This document shows, one piece after another, positions 61,658-64,000 of a stretch of DNA of 64,000 bases. A program made the translations under genes and the position numbers. Origin of the DNA: Sphingomonadaceae bacterium (GTDB lineage: Bacteria; Pseudomonadota; Alphaproteobacteria; Sphingomonadales; Sphingomonadaceae); NCBI GenBank assembly GCA_016000085.1, contig JAECRT010000001.1:154285-218284 (forward strand), read 5' to 3'. Position 1 is the stretch's first letter; each line of letters starts with the position of its first letter. The notes under the pieces are model-generated. The model saw only the letters and a list, made by a program, of their open reading frames with translations. It was not told where the DNA came from and did no database searches.

Positions 61658-62561
61658 TCCCGCCTATCTCGACTATCCCCGCCGCGCCGAGGGATATGAC
61701 CATGACCTCTATCCATGGTCCGCGATCCGCGATCGCAGCCCCATCGTCTGGCCCGAGGGCAAATCGGTCGCGGTCTGGCTCTGCGTCAGCCTGGAATGGT
61801 TCCCCATCACCCCATCCGACACGCCATTCCGTGCGCCCGGCCACATGGCGACCGCCTATCCCGATTTCCGCCACTATACGGCGCGCGAATATGGCACGCG
61901 GGTTGGCTTCTACCGATTACTCGACGCCTTTAAAAAGGCGGGCGTCAACGCGTCGATCGCCACCAACGGCGCGATCGCGGAACGCTACCCCAACATCATC
62001 GCCGACATCCTGGCCGACGGGCACGAGATTATCGCCCATTCGACCGATATGAACGGTACGATCGCAACTGGACTGGCCGAAGCCGACGAGCGTGCGTTGA
62101 TCGCGCAATCACTGGCATCGATCGAGGCCGCAGGCGCGCCACGCCCCACCGGCTGGCTCTCCATCGCGCGCTCGCAAAGCTGGAACACCCCTGCGTTGCT
62201 GAAGGAAGCGGGCTTCGATTATGCGTGCGACTGGGTGAATGATGAACTGCCCTACGCCTTCAACAACGGCCTGATAAATCTGCCGCTCAACCATGAATTG
62301 TCCGACCGGCAGATCATCACCGTCCAGCAGCAGTCGGCCGACAGCTATACCCGGCAGATGGAGGACGCGTTCGACTATCTGAGCGGCGAGGCTGCCAGTC
62401 ATGGCGGGCGAATGCTGCCACTGCATATCACCCCCTATATTATGGCCCTGCCCTATCGTATCGCCGCGTTCGAAGCGCTGCTTGGTCGTCTGGCCGCGCG
62501 GCCAGAAGCATGGTTCGCGACCGGCGCGCAGATCACCACCGCATGGAAAGCACAACAATGA
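61647..62561 (+). CDS. Polysaccharide-deacetylase-fold hydrolase, copy 2
   Basis: 304 aa from ATG 61647 (MALDPAYLDYPRRAEGYDHD); the track start is inside copy 1. The blocks match copy 1: KSVAVWLCVSLEWFPI, RVGFYRLLDAFKKAGV, DGHEIIAHSTDMNGTIATG and GWLSIARSQSWNTPALLKEAGFDYACDW. EIIAHSTDMN shows the family histidine with a changed second half. The two copies are clearly divergent paralogues, perhaps a hetero-oligomer or two enzymes for successive or alternative rings. It overlaps copy 1 by 11 bp and the ALDH by ATGA. Confidence 0.8.
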   Translation: MALDPAYLDYPRRAEGYDHDLYPWSAIRDRSPIVWPEGKSVAVWLCVSLEWFPITPSDTPFRAPGHMATAYPDFRHYTAREYGTRVGFYRLLDAFKKAGVNASIATNGAIAERYPNIIADILADGHEIIAHSTDMNGTIATGLAEADERALIAQSLASIEAAGAPRPTGWLSIARSQSWNTPALLKEAGFDYACDWVNDELPYAFNNGLINLPLNHELSDRQIITVQQQSADSYTRQMEDAFDYLSGEAASHGGRMLPLHITPYIMALPYRIAAFEALLGRLAARPEAWFATGAQITTAWKAQQ

Positions 62562-63991
62562 CCCTGCCTGTCATCAATCCCCGGACCGGCGCGGCCGACT
62601 ACAGCATCGCCCCGCTCACCCCCGCCGCGATCGAGACGGCCGCCGCCTCGCTACGCTCTGGCCAACGCAATTGGGCCGCGCTCTCGCCCGTGGATCGCGG
62701 CGTTCATCTCTATACGCTGGCGGATGCGATCACGCGCCACCGTGCCGCGCTGATTGAGGCGCTGGCCGCCGATACCGGCCGCGCCGCCATTTCTGCGATC
62801 GAGGTCGACAGTGCGGTCCGCACATTGCGGCGCTGGGCGGACGATGCACCGGCGCTGATCGCGCTCCACCAGCCGAGCAACAACCCCACCGCCATCCCTA
62901 CCATCACCACCAACACGCGCCTCGTGCCTTATGCGCTGGTCGGTATAATCAGCCCGTGGAACTTCCCCCTCACGCTTGCGCTGATCGACGCGATCCCCGC
63001 GCTGGCGGCGGGCAGTGCCGTGCTCATCAAGCCGTCGGAGATTACGCCCCGCTTCATCCGTCCGCTGATGGCGGCGATTGCCGAGGTGCCGGAGGTAGCC
63101 AATATAATTGCGCTGATCGAAGGTGATGGTGCAACCGGCGCGGCGCTGATCGATCATGTCGATTTTGTCGCTTTCACCGGATCAGTGACGACCGGCCGCA
63201 AGGTCGGCGAAGCGGCCGCGCGTGCGTTCATTCCCGCCAGCCTGGAACTGGGCGGCAAAGATCCGATGATCATTTTGGCCAGCGCCGATCCCGATCGCGC
63301 GGCAGATGTCGCCCTGCGCGCATCCGTGCTCAACACTGGTCAGGCCTGCCAGTCGATCGAGCGCGTCTATGTTGCCCGCGCCATCGCCGAGCCGTTTCTC
63401 GCCGCGCTTACCGCAAAGGCCAAAGCGGTGCGGCTCAACTTCCCGGACATCAGCAAGGGCGATATCGGTCCCTTCATCCATGCCCGTCAGGCTGAGATCG
63501 TACAGGCCCAGATCGACGATGCGGTAGCGCAAGGCGCGCGGTTGCTCGCTGGTGGCCAGGTGGAGACGTTGGGCGGCGGCAAATATCTCCGCCCCACCGT
63601 GTTGGTCGATGTAACCCCCGACATGGCGATCATGGCGGAGGAAAGCTTTGGTCCGGTCATTCCCGTCACAATCTTCGATACCGTCGATGAAGCGGTCGAC
63701 ATGGCCAATTCGGGGATCTTCGGCCTGTCCGCCGCTGTGATCGCCGCGACCATCGAGGAAGGCGAAGCCGTCGGCATTTGCCTGAACGCGGGTGGCATTT
63801 CGATCAATGATGGATCGCTGACGGGGCTGGTCTGGGAAGCAGAGAAATCCAGCTTCGGCGCCAGTGGCCTTGGCCCGTCGCGAATGGGGAATAGCGGGCT
63901 GCTGCGCTTCTTCCGCCGTCAGGCGATCATTCGCCAGTCCGGCACCGCCCTGCCACTCGCCGCCTATTCGGAAGAAGCGCTGGCAGGCTAA
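62558..63991 (+). CDS. NAD(P)-dependent aldehyde dehydrogenase
   Basis: 477 aa from ATG 62558, overlapping the previous stop as ATGA. Catalytic residues are N135 in ISPWNFPL, E230 in LELGGKDPMI and C264 in NTGQACQSIERV; the cofactor loop FTGSVTTGRKVGEAA is present. The family includes succinate-semialdehyde and related dehydrogenases. It is the last gene seen of the plus arm, so it likely oxidises an aldehyde formed in the pathway. The stop is 9 bases before the window end, and more genes may follow. Confidence 0.92.
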   Translation: MTLPVINPRTGAADYSIAPLTPAAIETAAASLRSGQRNWAALSPVDRGVHLYTLADAITRHRAALIEALAADTGRAAISAIEVDSAVRTLRRWADDAPALIALHQPSNNPTAIPTITTNTRLVPYALVGIISPWNFPLTLALIDAIPALAAGSAVLIKPSEITPRFIRPLMAAIAEVPEVANIIALIEGDGATGAALIDHVDFVAFTGSVTTGRKVGEAAARAFIPASLELGGKDPMIILASADPDRAADVALRASVLNTGQACQSIERVYVARAIAEPFLAALTAKAKAVRLNFPDISKGDIGPFIHARQAEIVQAQIDDAVAQGARLLAGGQVETLGGGKYLRPTVLVDVTPDMAIMAEESFGPVIPVTIFDTVDEAVDMANSGIFGLSAAVIAATIEEGEAVGICLNAGGISINDGSLTGLVWEAEKSSFGASGLGPSRMGNSGLLRFFRRQAIIRQSGTALPLAAYSEEALAG

Positions 63992-64000
63992 GCCAGCGTG

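Overview
The window reads as chromosomal DNA of a sphingomonad (Alphaproteobacteria, Sphingobium/Sphingomonas/Novosphingobium type). This is an inference from high G+C coding sequence, a TonB-dependent receptor beside catabolic enzymes, NodT-type RND efflux genes, a DUF2339/DUF3999 pair and dense ATGA-overlap operons. No rRNA, tRNA, CRISPR array or prophage was seen. One insertion sequence is present.

Layout. 0-5 kb: end of a GH3 beta-glucosidase, then a minus-strand signalling operon (small membrane protein, hybrid histidine kinase, REC-GGDEF cyclase). 5-9 kb: an acyl-CoA dehydrogenase with a TetR regulator, and a second TetR gene facing an RND operon. 8.5-15.2 kb: RND multidrug efflux operon (131-aa unknown, adaptor, permease, outer-membrane lipoprotein), preceded by TACC-N4-GGTA operators that also lie at the TetR gene. 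15.3-24 kb: pgl, then a leucine/isovalerate operon (ivd, two methylcrotonyl-CoA carboxylase subunits, MaoC hydratase) facing a LysR gene, then a serine hydrolase-MarR operon. 24-39 kb: stress and DNA repair genes: DUF2322-like protein, KGG-type stress protein, alginate-export-type porin, multi-PAS hybrid kinase, CDF transporter plus flavodoxin-like reductase, LigD and Ku (NHEJ), glycogen-debranching enzyme and a GT4 glycosyltransferase. 39-49.3 kb: a catabolic island with MFS transporter, PhyH dioxygenase, TonB receptor, CMD protein, SDR, an unlisted 45-aa gene, a GlxA/AraC regulator and a KstD-like flavoprotein. The TonB receptor is cut by an IS630-family element at a TA, and removing the element restores an uninterrupted 778-aa reading frame. 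49.4-53.7 kb: DUF3999/DUF2339 membrane pair.

53.8-64 kb holds the most interesting locus. Two divergent operons meet at a short intergenic region with two inverted repeats. The minus arm encodes a tandem alpha/beta-hydrolase, a DUF3598-like protein, LeuC/LeuD-type hydratase subunits (the large one apparently with a CTG start), an HMG-CoA-lyase-like enzyme and a class III CoA-transferase. The plus arm encodes an isochorismatase-type amidase, two polysaccharide-deacetylase-fold hydrolases and an aldehyde dehydrogenase. I propose a catabolic route in which a cyclic imide or related N-heterocycle is opened, deamidated, hydrated to a substituted malate, activated with CoA and cleaved. This is inference from families and gene order; no substrate can be read from sequence.
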